This document shows, in pieces, positions 1-5,925 of a stretch of 9,176 bases of DNA. This DNA is from Bacteroidota bacterium (GTDB lineage Bacteria; Bacteroidota; Bacteroidia; AKYH767-A; CANKSK01). The number at the start of each line of letters is the position of its first letter. Positions within the stretch are counted from its first letter, which is position 1. The notes beneath the pieces are model-generated. The model was not told where the DNA came from, did no database searches, and worked only from the letters and a program-made list of their open reading frames with translations. Made by a program: the position numbers and the translations under genes. The stretch covers positions 1 to 9,176 of the forward strand of contig CANKSK010000028.1 of assembly GCA_947485425.1 (NCBI GenBank), given 5' to 3'.

Positions 1-495
1 AGCTGAACGCACCAATCTGAGTGCCGGAAATCCAGCCGCCGCAGTCATTCGGCGTACTTGCCTGTTTTTTCCTTCTGTCAAAACCATGCGTATCCATGAG
101 GTGGGAATGGATTTACGAAAACGAATAGGAGGGTTTCTATTGGGCAATACAGGCTCTTCAATGATTTCGGCTTCCGTTTTCTTGCATCGATGGTCTTTTT
201 TATCAATGCGGACAGTCATGCCTCCCTTCAATATGCTGATGGCCTCCTTGGTGATTTCTCCCTCCACTTGCACCAAATAGGTGCGCTTATGCCCATAGGT
301 AGGGTCAAGGAGTAAATTGTTGATTTTTTTGTCGTTTGTAAGCAACAACAAGCCTTCACTGTCTTCATCCAATCTACCCACAGGATACACATCAATGGGG
401 AATTTAAAATCCAAATCGGCTAAAGTTTGTTTATCACCTTCATGGCTGAATTGACAAATCATGCCGACAGGCTTATAAAGCGCATAGTAATTCAT
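1..495 (-). CDS. rluE: 23S rRNA pseudouridine synthase, RluE-type (3' end cut by window edge)
   Basis: The reading frame starts at an ATG at 493-495 and stays open to position 1, giving 165 residues without a stop. It shows the RsuA/RluB/RluE-family signature GRLDEDSEGLLLLTND at residues 40-55, in which Asp43 is the expected catalytic aspartate that attacks the target uridine. Further on it has NPPIRFRKSIPTSW (121-134) and EGKNRQVRRMTAAAGFP (141-157), which match RluE closely; that enzyme modifies U2457 of 23S rRNA. The N terminus (YALYKPVGMICQFS) is the family's usual start without an S4 domain, also typical of RluE. E. coli RluE is 217 residues, so the C-terminal tail is missing here. The gene follows efp by 38 bp on the same strand and is probably cotranscribed with it. 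The family is certain; the exact RluE orthology is very likely but inferred from memory of the motifs. Confidence 0.9.
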   Translation of the reverse strand, partial: MNYYALYKPVGMICQFSHEGDKQTLADLDFKFPIDVYPVGRLDEDSEGLLLLTNDKKINNLLLDPTYGHKRTYLVQVEGEITKEAISILKGGMTVRIDKKDHRCKKTEAEIIEEPVLPNRNPPIRFRKSIPTSWIRMVLTEGKNRQVRRMTAAAGFPALRLVRSA

Positions 496-533
496 GGGGA
501 AGAAGATAAGGACCTCTTTTAAGGTCGGAAAAT

Positions 534-1097
534 TTATTTAACGCGCTCTACATAATCACCTGTAGTGGTGTTGATTTTTATTTTTTCGCCAATCTCAATA
601 AACAAAGGCACCTGAACAATGGCTCCTGTCTCTAATGTGGCGGATTTTAAGGTTCTGGAGGAACTGTCGCCTTTCATGCCGGGCTCCGTATAGGTGACCT
701 CCAACTCCACGTTTCCAGGAGCATCAGCATATATCGGCTCCTCAGTGTCATTAAATTTCACCGAAACCATCATGCTTTCCTTTAAAAATTTGATAGAGTC
801 CCCAAATAAAGCGGTTGGTATGGCAAATTGTTCAAAAGATTCGGTATTCATGCAAATGAGGGTATCTCCTTCAGGATATAAATACTGTAGGTCATGGGCT
901 TCTACACGAACGATATCAATTTTTTCTCCCGAACGGAAGCGGATTTCGGATTGTTTTCCGGTTTTGATGTTCCTGCATTTTACTGAATAAATGGCATTGC
1001 CTTTTCCAGGTGTAATGTGCGTGTATTCAAGGATTAAGAGTAGTTCTCCGTCGTATTTAATGAAAATACCTTTCGAAATATCTGATGTTGTTGCCAA
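534..1097 (-). CDS. efp: Elongation factor P
   Basis: This 187-residue protein has the standard EF-P length and layout: an N-terminal KOW-like domain (about 1-63) and two OB-type domains (about 64-128 and 130-187). EF-P binds ribosomes stalled at polyproline stretches and promotes peptide-bond formation. The tip loop reads HITPGKGNA (residues 27-35), so Lys32, the residue that reaches the peptidyl-transferase centre, is present. The C-terminal part fits the EF-P signature K-x-A-x4-G-x2-[LIV]-x-V-P-x2-[LIV]-x2-G (KSATLETG then VPLFIEIG). The start is TTG at 1095-1097. An in-frame TAA lies only five codons upstream, no ATG lies between, and the next Met is far inside the fold, so TTG is essentially forced. 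EF-P proteins of this phylum commonly begin M-A-[ST]-T-S-D, which also supports it. Sequence around residues 80-120 looks rather divergent. It is probably the first gene of an efp-rluE operon. Confidence 0.95.
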   Translation of the reverse strand: MATTSDISKGIFIKYDGELLLILEYTHITPGKGNAIYSVKCRNIKTGKQSEIRFRSGEKIDIVRVEAHDLQYLYPEGDTLICMNTESFEQFAIPTALFGDSIKFLKESMMVSVKFNDTEEPIYADAPGNVELEVTYTEPGMKGDSSSRTLKSATLETGAIVQVPLFIEIGEKIKINTTTGDYVERVK

Positions 1098-1121
1098 TGT
1101 CTTCGTTTTTTAAAATTTGTG

Positions 1122-1153
1122 CAAAAGTAAGGATTTTGCTCGGTAAATACAAA
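1122..1153 (-). promoter_or_regulatory. Predicted efp promoter (-33/-7)
   Basis: Read on the minus strand, TTTG (1150-1153) is followed after 20 bp by TACTTTTG (1122-1129). This is an exact match to the Bacteroidota vegetative promoter pattern TTTG-N19/20-TAnnTTTG. The predicted start near 1118 leaves a leader of about 20 nt before the TTG codon. Unlike the three other -7 elements noted in this window, it has a good -33 element, as expected of an unregulated housekeeping promoter. Confidence 0.7.
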
Positions 1154-1417
1154 TGAATGTTTTGGAAACCTCCTTTTTTGAATTTCCAAGGTTTTGTATG
1201 TATCACGAACTTCAATAATGCAATGACTTCCACAATGGGTTACCCATATCGATTTGATTTATCATTGCGAAGCAATTTACATGCATAAAAAATTTCTTCT
1301 GTATTTTTTTATTTTGGTGAAAAAGATTCAAATGAATATGCATCTTTTTTTGTTTTGAATTTCTATATTCTGTTAAAATATTTTTATAACAAAAGTCAGT
1401 TTTATTGGGCTCAATTT

Positions 1418-1431
1418 ATGATTAGCATCAT
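1418..1431. promoter_or_regulatory. CRP/FNR-like operator dyad ATGAT-N4-ATCAT upstream of the YceI-like lipoprotein gene
   Basis: The sequence ATGAT-TAGC-ATCAT is a perfect 5+5 dyad. Its TGAT-N4-ATCA core equals that of the E. coli FNR consensus TTGAT-N4-ATCAA, with A/T in place of T/A at the outer positions. Its centre (1424.5) is 29.5 bp before the -7 element at 1454, so about -40.5 from the predicted transcript start, the usual class II activator position. An identical half-site pair lies at 5344-5357. Binding by a CRP/FNR-family protein is an inference. Confidence 0.5.
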
Positions 1432-1453
1432 TTATCTAATTGCATCATACCTA

Positions 1454-1461
1454 TACTTTTG
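1454..1461 (+). promoter_or_regulatory. Predicted -7 element for the YceI-like lipoprotein gene
   Basis: TACTTTTG matches the Bacteroidota -7 consensus TAnnTTTG exactly. At the expected -33 position there is only TTTA (1431-1434, 19 bp spacing), a weak match that abuts the dyad at 1418-1431. This is compatible with activator dependence. The predicted start near 1465 gives a leader of about 87 nt. Confidence 0.55.
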
Positions 1462-1551
1462 CCAACATGAAAGTTTTAAAAATTTCGCAGGTAAAAACGA
1501 GTAAAATAGAAATAGTCCTTTTAATAAATATCAATTTATCAACAATTAAAA

Positions 1552-2709
1552 ATGTATGTTATGAAAACAAACAAATTCATTAAATGGGTAGGGCTTGCGG
1601 GCTTTGCCGGAATGGTGACACTCACCATGATTTTCCCTCTTTCTAATTGCAAGAAAGATACGGAAACCATTACAAAAACAGAAACGGTAACGGTGCACGA
1701 TACACTGAAAGGAAAAGCCATTATGGGATTGGCAACCTATACAGATTATAGTGGAGCTTCTGCAGTGGCAAAAGGTGCTGTGGTTAGTTTGCATTTAGGT
1801 TCAACAGCAATTGGTACGGTTGTATCTTCTACCTATGCTGATGCAAGCGGTCACTTTATGTTTCCTTATTTGTTACCTGGTGCGTATTACATCACTGCCA
1901 AGTATAATACCGACAACAAAAATTACAAAGTTGATTTTGGCATTAATTTCTCAACCAATCCGGGATATGCTGTAACTTTGTCTTCCACTGACTTTATACA
2001 AAATATTGCCTTGGTAAATATGGGTGCATCTGGCACAGCAAAAATTGCTTTGGATACCATTACAGCCAATCAAAGCTTTAGACATGCTACCATGGAAGCG
2101 CATAGTAAAGTTGGTTTTGGATTTTTAGATCGTGGCAATAGTACTACGCTCAGTGGTGGTTTCAATGTTTTCAAATTAACAAAATTCGCCTTTGATGAGG
2201 CCAATCCATCTAACATCGTGATTGATGGTTATGTTCTTTTGTCAACGGTTAATACCTTTGAACCTGCTAGAGATGCTTTGAAAGCAGGATGTGTAAGAAA
2301 AACACTTTGTGTAGATACATTAAATGCAACCACACCACTTGCCATTACCGATACCGCTCGTTTTTATTCAGTATCTGTTGAAAAATATGGTGATGGTTAC
2401 CTTTGCCATGGCAAATTGAAATCATTCTACAAACATCCAACAGGAGGAGCTTATCCCGCTGATACCACTGGAGGTTTTGCCGGTCCATTCAATCAAATGA
2501 TTACCAAAGATGTAGATTTATATTTCACCTATTTGGGTAAAAATAAAATTGGTACACCTGCCAGTTACAATTGGTTCTTTGTATTCGAAGGTGAGTTTAC
2601 CATTTATCCAAAGAAAGATTTTTATGTTACCTCTGCACATTTTGATAATGGTCCAGTGAAAGTAAGCTGCCATGTTCAAATTCAAGGCGATAAAAATAGA
2701 GAGTACTAG
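1552..2709 (+). CDS. Lipoprotein with carboxypeptidase-regulatory-like and YceI-like domains
   Basis: This 385-residue protein begins with a lipoprotein signal: a basic start, a hydrophobic stretch (about 12-29), then LSNC with Cys33 lipidated and KKD following, as in many Bacteroidota outer-membrane lipoproteins. A Thr/Glu-rich linker (37-52) precedes a beta-sandwich like carboxypeptidase-regulatory domains (about 53-155; note YADASGHFMFPYLLPGAYYI). The rest (about 175-380) follows the YceI lipocalin-like pattern: HSKVGFGFLDRG, then G-F-x-x-F with FAFDEANP, then EPARD, then TARFYSVSVEKYGDGY, and a closing FEGEFTIYPKKDFYV. YceI proteins bind isoprenoid-type lipids and often occur near respiratory cytochromes. 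Here there is an extra Cys-containing loop (GCVRKTLC, 246-253) where the short classical form has none that I recall. The start at 1552 has an A-rich upstream; ATG at 1561 (MKTNKF) is an equally good alternative. The gene is followed by its own terminator. The YceI assignment is by pattern, not search. Confidence 0.75.
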   Translation: MYVMKTNKFIKWVGLAGFAGMVTLTMIFPLSNCKKDTETITKTETVTVHDTLKGKAIMGLATYTDYSGASAVAKGAVVSLHLGSTAIGTVVSSTYADASGHFMFPYLLPGAYYITAKYNTDNKNYKVDFGINFSTNPGYAVTLSSTDFIQNIALVNMGASGTAKIALDTITANQSFRHATMEAHSKVGFGFLDRGNSTTLSGGFNVFKLTKFAFDEANPSNIVIDGYVLLSTVNTFEPARDALKAGCVRKTLCVDTLNATTPLAITDTARFYSVSVEKYGDGYLCHGKLKSFYKHPTGGAYPADTTGGFAGPFNQMITKDVDLYFTYLGKNKIGTPASYNWFFVFEGEFTIYPKKDFYVTSAHFDNGPVKVSCHVQIQGDKNREY

Positions 2710-2745
2710 TGAATGAAAGGAGTAGTGGTTTTTTATAGTTGATTG

Positions 2746-2784
2746 CAATACATCCCAGAAATTTTTCTGGGATGTATTGTTTTT
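2746..2784 (+). terminator. Strong intrinsic terminator after the YceI-like lipoprotein gene
   Basis: A perfect 15-bp inverted repeat (arms 2746-2760 and 2765-2779, loop ATTT) is followed directly by five T (2780-2784). It lies 36 bp after the lipoprotein stop and separates that gene from the next lipoprotein pair. There is no matching T-run on the minus strand, so it is read as unidirectional. Confidence 0.9.
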
Positions 2785-2851
2785 AGATGCATTCGTGTTT
2801 TTTGCCTTGCTGAGAAATAAAAATAGATGGTTTTATGAAAGGATTTTAAAT

Positions 2852-3535
2852 ATGATAAACAGAAAAATATATTTTATAAAAATGAAATGGACTTTCGCTG
2901 CACTTTTTTTATTTTTTTTTGCTGCCTGCAGACAAGAGGGTAAAGTTGGGGAAGGTCGGGTAACCTATCGCATCAACTATTCAGCAGAAAATCCCTATCG
3001 TTTTAAGGCTGCCCTTCCTTCTACAACAGATTTGTTTTTTAAAAATAATAAGGCCTGCTTTATCACCTCTGCAGGTCTTGGCATGATTAAACTAGTCAAT
3101 ATCCTAGACCATCCACATGCAAAATACACATCCCTTTTGATAAACAATTTAGGCGAAAACTTGGCTTTTACCTATCAGGATGAGGAAATAAAGGTTTTGG
3201 AGGAAACCCCTGAACTTACTTTTGAAGAGACCGCTCAAACCAAAGTGATTGCCGGCCTTGTCTGTAATAAAGCCATTGTGCATGATCGTACGCACAATAT
3301 TGTTTTTGATATCTATTATTATCGCAAATTGAAAATGAATTATGCAAGCAGTCCTTACAAATCATTCAATTATCTGCTCATGGAATATCCACATACCATT
3401 AATGGACTGCCAATGCAACTCAGCGCCACTGCTATTGATTTTTCAGAGGTTGATACCAATTTATTTACCGTTCAAGGTGAATTTAAATGGGTTGATAATA
3501 TGCGTTTTTTTACATACCTTGATGGTTTAAAATAG
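2852..3535 (+). CDS. Small lipoprotein, possibly DUF4412/LolA-like
   Basis: I do not firmly recognise this protein. From the ATG at 2852 it has 227 residues, with a lipoprotein signal ending FFFAAC (Cys26). The longer upstream frame begins inside the terminator stem and cannot be the start. The ATG at 2852 is preceded at 8 nt by AAAGGA, a plausible ribosome-binding site. ATG at 2882 is an alternative giving a minimal signal. The mature part starts GEGRVTYRINYS and later has KVIAGLVCNKAIVHD, then a run of alternating hydrophobic strands. This resembles DUF4412 or GLPGLI-type Bacteroidota envelope proteins, in which a phrase like K-x-I-A-G-x-x-C-x-K-A recurs. The fold is probably an open beta-sheet, but the function is unknown. 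It runs into the next gene with 6 bp between, so the two are likely cotranscribed. Two T-runs (7 and 9) sit in the signal-peptide codons. Confidence 0.7.
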   Translation: MINRKIYFIKMKWTFAALFLFFFAACRQEGKVGEGRVTYRINYSAENPYRFKAALPSTTDLFFKNNKACFITSAGLGMIKLVNILDHPHAKYTSLLINNLGENLAFTYQDEEIKVLEETPELTFEETAQTKVIAGLVCNKAIVHDRTHNIVFDIYYYRKLKMNYASSPYKSFNYLLMEYPHTINGLPMQLSATAIDFSEVDTNLFTVQGEFKWVDNMRFFTYLDGLK

Positions 3536-3541
3536 AAACGA

Positions 3542-4369
3542 ATGAAACGCATTTACTTTCCGTTTTACCGCTTGGGTATCTGTATGCTCTTGCTTTTTTC
3601 TTGCAGTCCACAATGGCATTCTGAGGCTGAATTAGAGGCCAGAAGCATCCGTGAGCATGGTATCAAACAAATGATACAGCATCAGATCATATATCATGCG
3701 GGTATGCCTGCTAAGGAATTTATCAGCAGATGGGTAGATTATGATTCAAAAGGAAATAAACGACAAGAGCAAAATTTTAATGAAGATGGCTCTCTGTATT
3801 GTCATATTCAATATACCTATAATGCAGAAGGGCAAATGCTTCGAACCCTTTGTTTAAATCCCCAAAAAAATCGTATTTTTCAAATCGATCGTACCTATAA
3901 TGCGCATCATTTTAGAAAAGAGCTTACCTATATTCTACCTGATGGTTCGTTTAAGTATAAAAATGTAGCCATCTGCGATGAGGAAGGGAAGCCAATACAA
4001 ATTACCTGGTATCGCCCTGAAGGTCTGAAGGCAGTTCATAAAATACAATATGTTGGCCAACAAAAAGTTTCTGAGGCCGAATACGATCCATCTGGTTTTT
4101 TAAATGATCAATGGGAATATGCCTACCATTCAAATGGTAATTTAACGCAAGCGATTCAATGGTATCCAGGGCATCTGATGAATGCTAAAATAACATATGA
4201 ATATGATTCCGATTCAAATCTCAGGAAAGAGTGTCATTATGCTGCCGATATGCTTGATTCCTTTATTTTATTTCGCTATAATCGCAATCAGGTGTTGATT
4301 GAAAAAGATTATTTTTCGGGTAGTGGTATTCTTTCTGAGAAAAATAGATTTGAATATGTCTATCAATGA
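3542..4369 (+). CDS. Lipoprotein with YD/RHS-like repeats
   Basis: This 275-residue protein has a short lipoprotein signal (basic MKRIYFPFYR, hydrophobic LGICMLLLF, then SC with Cys21). The mature part is made of degenerate repeats of about 20 residues of the form Y-x-Y-[ND]-x-x-G-x-x-x-x-x-x, for example VDYDSKGNKRQEQNFNEDG, IQYTYNAEGQMLRTL, YAYHSNGNLTQAIQWY and YEYDSDSNLRKECHY. Such tyrosine- and glycine-rich strand repeats occur in RHS/YD proteins and in YwqK/MORN-like Bacteroidota lipoproteins, where they build elongated beta-structures at the cell surface. There is no toxin domain and no RHS core, so this is not an RHS effector. It starts 6 bp after the preceding lipoprotein gene and ends at a bidirectional terminator. 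The role is unknown. Confidence 0.75.
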   Translation: MKRIYFPFYRLGICMLLLFSCSPQWHSEAELEARSIREHGIKQMIQHQIIYHAGMPAKEFISRWVDYDSKGNKRQEQNFNEDGSLYCHIQYTYNAEGQMLRTLCLNPQKNRIFQIDRTYNAHHFRKELTYILPDGSFKYKNVAICDEEGKPIQITWYRPEGLKAVHKIQYVGQQKVSEAEYDPSGFLNDQWEYAYHSNGNLTQAIQWYPGHLMNAKITYEYDSDSNLRKECHYAADMLDSFILFRYNRNQVLIEKDYFSGSGILSEKNRFEYVYQ

Positions 4370-4370
4370 A

Positions 4371-4397
4371 AAAAGGCAGAAATAAATTCTGCCTTTT
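4371..4397. terminator. Bidirectional intrinsic terminator between convergent genes
   Basis: An 11-bp inverted repeat (arms 4371-4381 and 4387-4397, loop ATAAA) has the core GGCAGAA/TTCTGCC, with A-runs on the left and T-runs on the right. It can therefore end transcripts in both directions. It begins one base after the plus-strand stop codon and lies 24 bp beyond the stop of the convergent minus-strand gene. Confidence 0.9.
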
Positions 4398-4421
4398 CCT
4401 TTTCAAAATGCTACTAAAAAA

Positions 4422-5267
4422 CTATTGAACACATATTTTTTTGCTGGTTCTAACCCCTGAATGTTCCATTTCTAATAAATAGTTTCCTGATGAAAGGCCT
4501 GATGGCAGAGGAATTTGTTTTTCCATTTGACCAGTATTCATGTTTTCTTCGAACAATTGGCTTACAACCTGACCATTCATGGTGTAAATGGTGCCTCTGA
4601 CTTTTCCACCTGGATTTTCGCTAAAGCGGATTTTTAATACATCCTTCACCGGATTGGGATAAACTGAAAAGGCCACTGCTGTTTGGGTATTTTCTTCTAT
4701 ACCTACATTGGTGGTGGGTGAGTTGATGGTTTTAATCGTAGCATAGGTAAAATCACCGTCAGGTCCTCCATTTCCATTGGCTGCTATGGTGGCGATATAA
4801 AATTTAACAGCTCCAATATCACTTGCAGGTGCCGTCCAATCGAAATCAAAAGATTTGGCACCTGGAGTGCCTGATACGCCTCCGTTCATTTTATGCGTTA
4901 AATTGTTTTTGTTGTTGGCAGAAACAATTTGTGTTTCTGAACTTTTGGTTATAATCAGCGTTCCTGCATTGCTGTTGTCGCTCATTTTTAATGCCTGCAC
5001 ATCAAGACCAAATAAGGATAATCCCGGATGTGAAATGTTGATGTGTATTTGATAGGTAGTTCCTGGTACATACCGATCATTGGCGATACTGCTTGTCATG
5101 TTTACGGAGCCTGATGAACCTGGGTCATGACATTCAATGCAAGTTTGCTCTCCCGGTGCGCCTGATGAGCTATCCTTTCCCGTATCAAAATAGATGCCAG
5201 CAATGGCACTAGAAACGCCTATCAGTCCCATCATTACGAGTACATTTTTTTTCTTCATGGTTTTCAT
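4422..5267 (-). CDS. T9SS-sorted protein with a CxxCH haem site (choice-of-anchor V/Reeler-like)
   Basis: From the ATG at 5267 the protein has 281 residues; ATG at 5258 also fits, whereas the longer frame to 5357 prepends about 30 non-signal residues. A Sec signal (about 1-23, ending SSAIAG) is followed by SSGAPGEQTCIECHD, in which C43-I-E-C46-H47 is a c-type haem attachment motif. The phrase GAPGEQTC-x-x-CH and the following beta-sandwich (about 52-185) are typical of the choice-of-anchor V/Reeler-like proteins of Bacteroidota. The last 80 residues are a type A T9SS sorting domain: VYPNPVKDVLKI, then YTMNGQVV, then LPSGLSSGNYLLEME and KKICV. The product is thus predicted to receive haem in the periplasm and then pass the outer membrane. 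It is divergent from the cytochrome-like lipoprotein gene and shares its control region. A role in surface electron transfer is inferred. Confidence 0.85.
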   Translation of the reverse strand: MKTMKKKNVLVMMGLIGVSSAIAGIYFDTGKDSSSGAPGEQTCIECHDPGSSGSVNMTSSIANDRYVPGTTYQIHINISHPGLSLFGLDVQALKMSDNSNAGTLIITKSSETQIVSANNKNNLTHKMNGGVSGTPGAKSFDFDWTAPASDIGAVKFYIATIAANGNGGPDGDFTYATIKTINSPTTNVGIEENTQTAVAFSVYPNPVKDVLKIRFSENPGGKVRGTIYTMNGQVVSQLFEENMNTGQMEKQIPLPSGLSSGNYLLEMEHSGVRTSKKICVQ

Positions 5268-5313
5268 TTTTTGGTATATTAATTTTTTTCTTTTTGATGA
5301 ATAAATTCGATTA

Positions 5314-5321
5314 CAATAGTA
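5314..5321 (-). promoter_or_regulatory. Predicted -7-like element for the T9SS haem protein gene
   Basis: On the minus strand this reads TACTATTG, one mismatch from TAnnTTTG. No -33 element is seen at the expected distance. The element begins 29.5 bp from the centre of the dyad at 5344-5357, exactly the spacing seen upstream of the lipoprotein at 1552. The predicted start near 5310 leaves a leader of about 43 nt before the ATG at 5267. Confidence 0.4.
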
Positions 5322-5343
5322 ATGGCTAAAAGGAAATTCATGA

Positions 5344-5357
5344 ATGATAAATATCAT
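5344..5357. promoter_or_regulatory. CRP/FNR-like operator dyad ATGAT-N4-ATCAT between divergent haem-protein genes
   Basis: ATGAT-AAAT-ATCAT has the same half-sites as the dyad at 1418-1431 and is actually a 6+6 palindrome with a 2-bp centre. Measured from its centre (5350.5), the minus-strand -7 element begins 29.5 bp away and the plus-strand -7 element 50.5 bp away. One bound dimer could therefore act at about -40.5 leftward and -61.5 rightward, the standard class II and class I positions for CRP/FNR activators. A second small palindrome, TTCATGAA, abuts it at 5337-5344. Confidence 0.5.
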
Positions 5358-5400
5358 ATGTAGGTTGATTTATGTCATATTTTCAATACAAATCAGAAAC

Positions 5401-5408
5401 TACATTTG
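5401..5408 (+). promoter_or_regulatory. Predicted -7 element for the electron-transfer operon
   Basis: TACATTTG matches TAnnTTTG exactly and lacks a clear -33 element. The predicted start near 5412 gives a leader of about 32 nt to the ATG at 5444. The next three genes follow with gaps of 41, 45 and 8 bp and no terminator, so this promoter may serve all of them. Confidence 0.55.
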
Positions 5409-5443
5409 TCAAAAATTAATTCAAATATTTAATCATATACATC

Positions 5444-5884
5444 ATGAACTTAAGAAAAATAAAATGGACACTCAATTTCATTTTGATTGCATCTGGATCT
5501 CTTTTCCTTACTTCTTGTAATAAGGATTATAATTATGTTCCAACGGTTAATACCGTTATCACACCTACAGCAACAAAGCTTAGTTTTAAATCTGAGGTAG
5601 CACCCATTTTTATTGCCCACTGTGCTATCCCAACCTGTCATGATGCAACTACAAAAAAAATGGGTTTAGATTTTTCATCCTCAGCAACAACTTATAGCAC
5701 GTTATTTACCAAGGTAGAAATTGATACGGTTGCGAATAAGGCTACGCCAGAGTTAAATAAGTTATATAAAAAAATCAGTAATTCCGGTGGAAGCGTGGGC
5801 AGCATGCAAAAATACCTTAATGACGCCGCAAATCAGCAATCTATCATTCTCAAATGGCTTAAAGAAGGTGCCTTGAATAATTAA
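5444..5884 (+). CDS. Cytochrome c-like lipoprotein with CX4CH haem motif
   Basis: This 146-residue protein has a lipoprotein signal ending FLTSC (Cys25), followed by NKD. The mature part reads like a small monohaem cytochrome: F-x-x-E-V-A-P-I-F, then C60-A-I-P-T-C65-H66, a CX4CH motif in place of the usual CX2CH. Met121 (GSMQKYL) is then a candidate sixth haem ligand, followed by IILKWLKEGALNN. That closing phrase matches the I-x-x-W-[IL]-x-x-G-A-x-N end of Bacteroidota cytochromes of this type. Lipidation would anchor it in the periplasmic face of a membrane or on the outer membrane. It is the first gene of the plus-strand electron-transfer run and is divergent from the T9SS haem protein. 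It is likely to shuttle electrons between the quinone-linked complex downstream and another haem protein. The family is clear by pattern; haem attachment at CX4CH is inferred. Confidence 0.8.
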   Translation: MNLRKIKWTLNFILIASGSLFLTSCNKDYNYVPTVNTVITPTATKLSFKSEVAPIFIAHCAIPTCHDATTKKMGLDFSSSATTYSTLFTKVEIDTVANKATPELNKLYKKISNSGGSVGSMQKYLNDAANQQSIILKWLKEGALNN

Positions 5885-5925
5885 ACCGTATCAATAGAAT
5901 TCTCATCGTAAAAAAATTATAAAGT

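Larger units (their letters stand above)
1098..1551. other. Divergent intergenic region between efp and the YceI-like lipoprotein gene
   Basis: This 454-bp AT-rich stretch contains no convincing gene. It holds the efp promoter on the minus strand near its left end, and a -7-like element with a CRP/FNR-like dyad for the plus-strand lipoprotein near its right end. In the middle are two small inverted repeats: ATGGG-TTA-CCCAT at 1235-1247 and ATTGC-GAA-GCAAT at 1264-1276. These could be a decayed REP-like palindrome, but no flanking terminal repeats or transposase remnants are visible. A 38-codon ATG frame at 1467-1583 begins about at the predicted transcript start and overlaps the lipoprotein start out of frame; I do not consider it a gene. 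Confidence 0.6.

Noticed and set aside
511..526. Short inverted repeat GACCT/AGGTC between efp and rluE
   Set aside because: The stem is only 5 bp and no T-run follows on the minus strand, so it is not a credible terminator; the two genes are read as one operon.
694..990. 98-codon plus-strand frame within efp
   Set aside because: It is a shadow frame opposite the conserved EF-P coding sequence with no signal or motif of its own.
1467..1583. 38-codon ATG frame overlapping the start of the YceI-like lipoprotein gene
   Set aside because: It begins almost at the predicted transcript start, has biased AT-rich composition (many Ile, Lys and Asn) and shows no recognisable feature; a leader-peptide role cannot be supported.
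2777..2851. Upstream extension of the lipoprotein frame to position 2777
   Set aside because: It begins inside the right arm of the terminator at 2746-2784 and places 25 non-signal residues before a normal lipoprotein signal; the ATG at 2852 has a plausible ribosome-binding site.
3670..3690. Another TGAT...ATCA dyad in the YD-repeat lipoprotein gene
   Set aside because: The spacing is 5 instead of 4, it lies inside a coding region and has no nearby promoter element.
5268..5357. N-terminal extension of the T9SS haem protein to position 5357
   Set aside because: It would add about 30 residues before a normal Sec signal peptide and would overlap both the dyad and the -7-like element.
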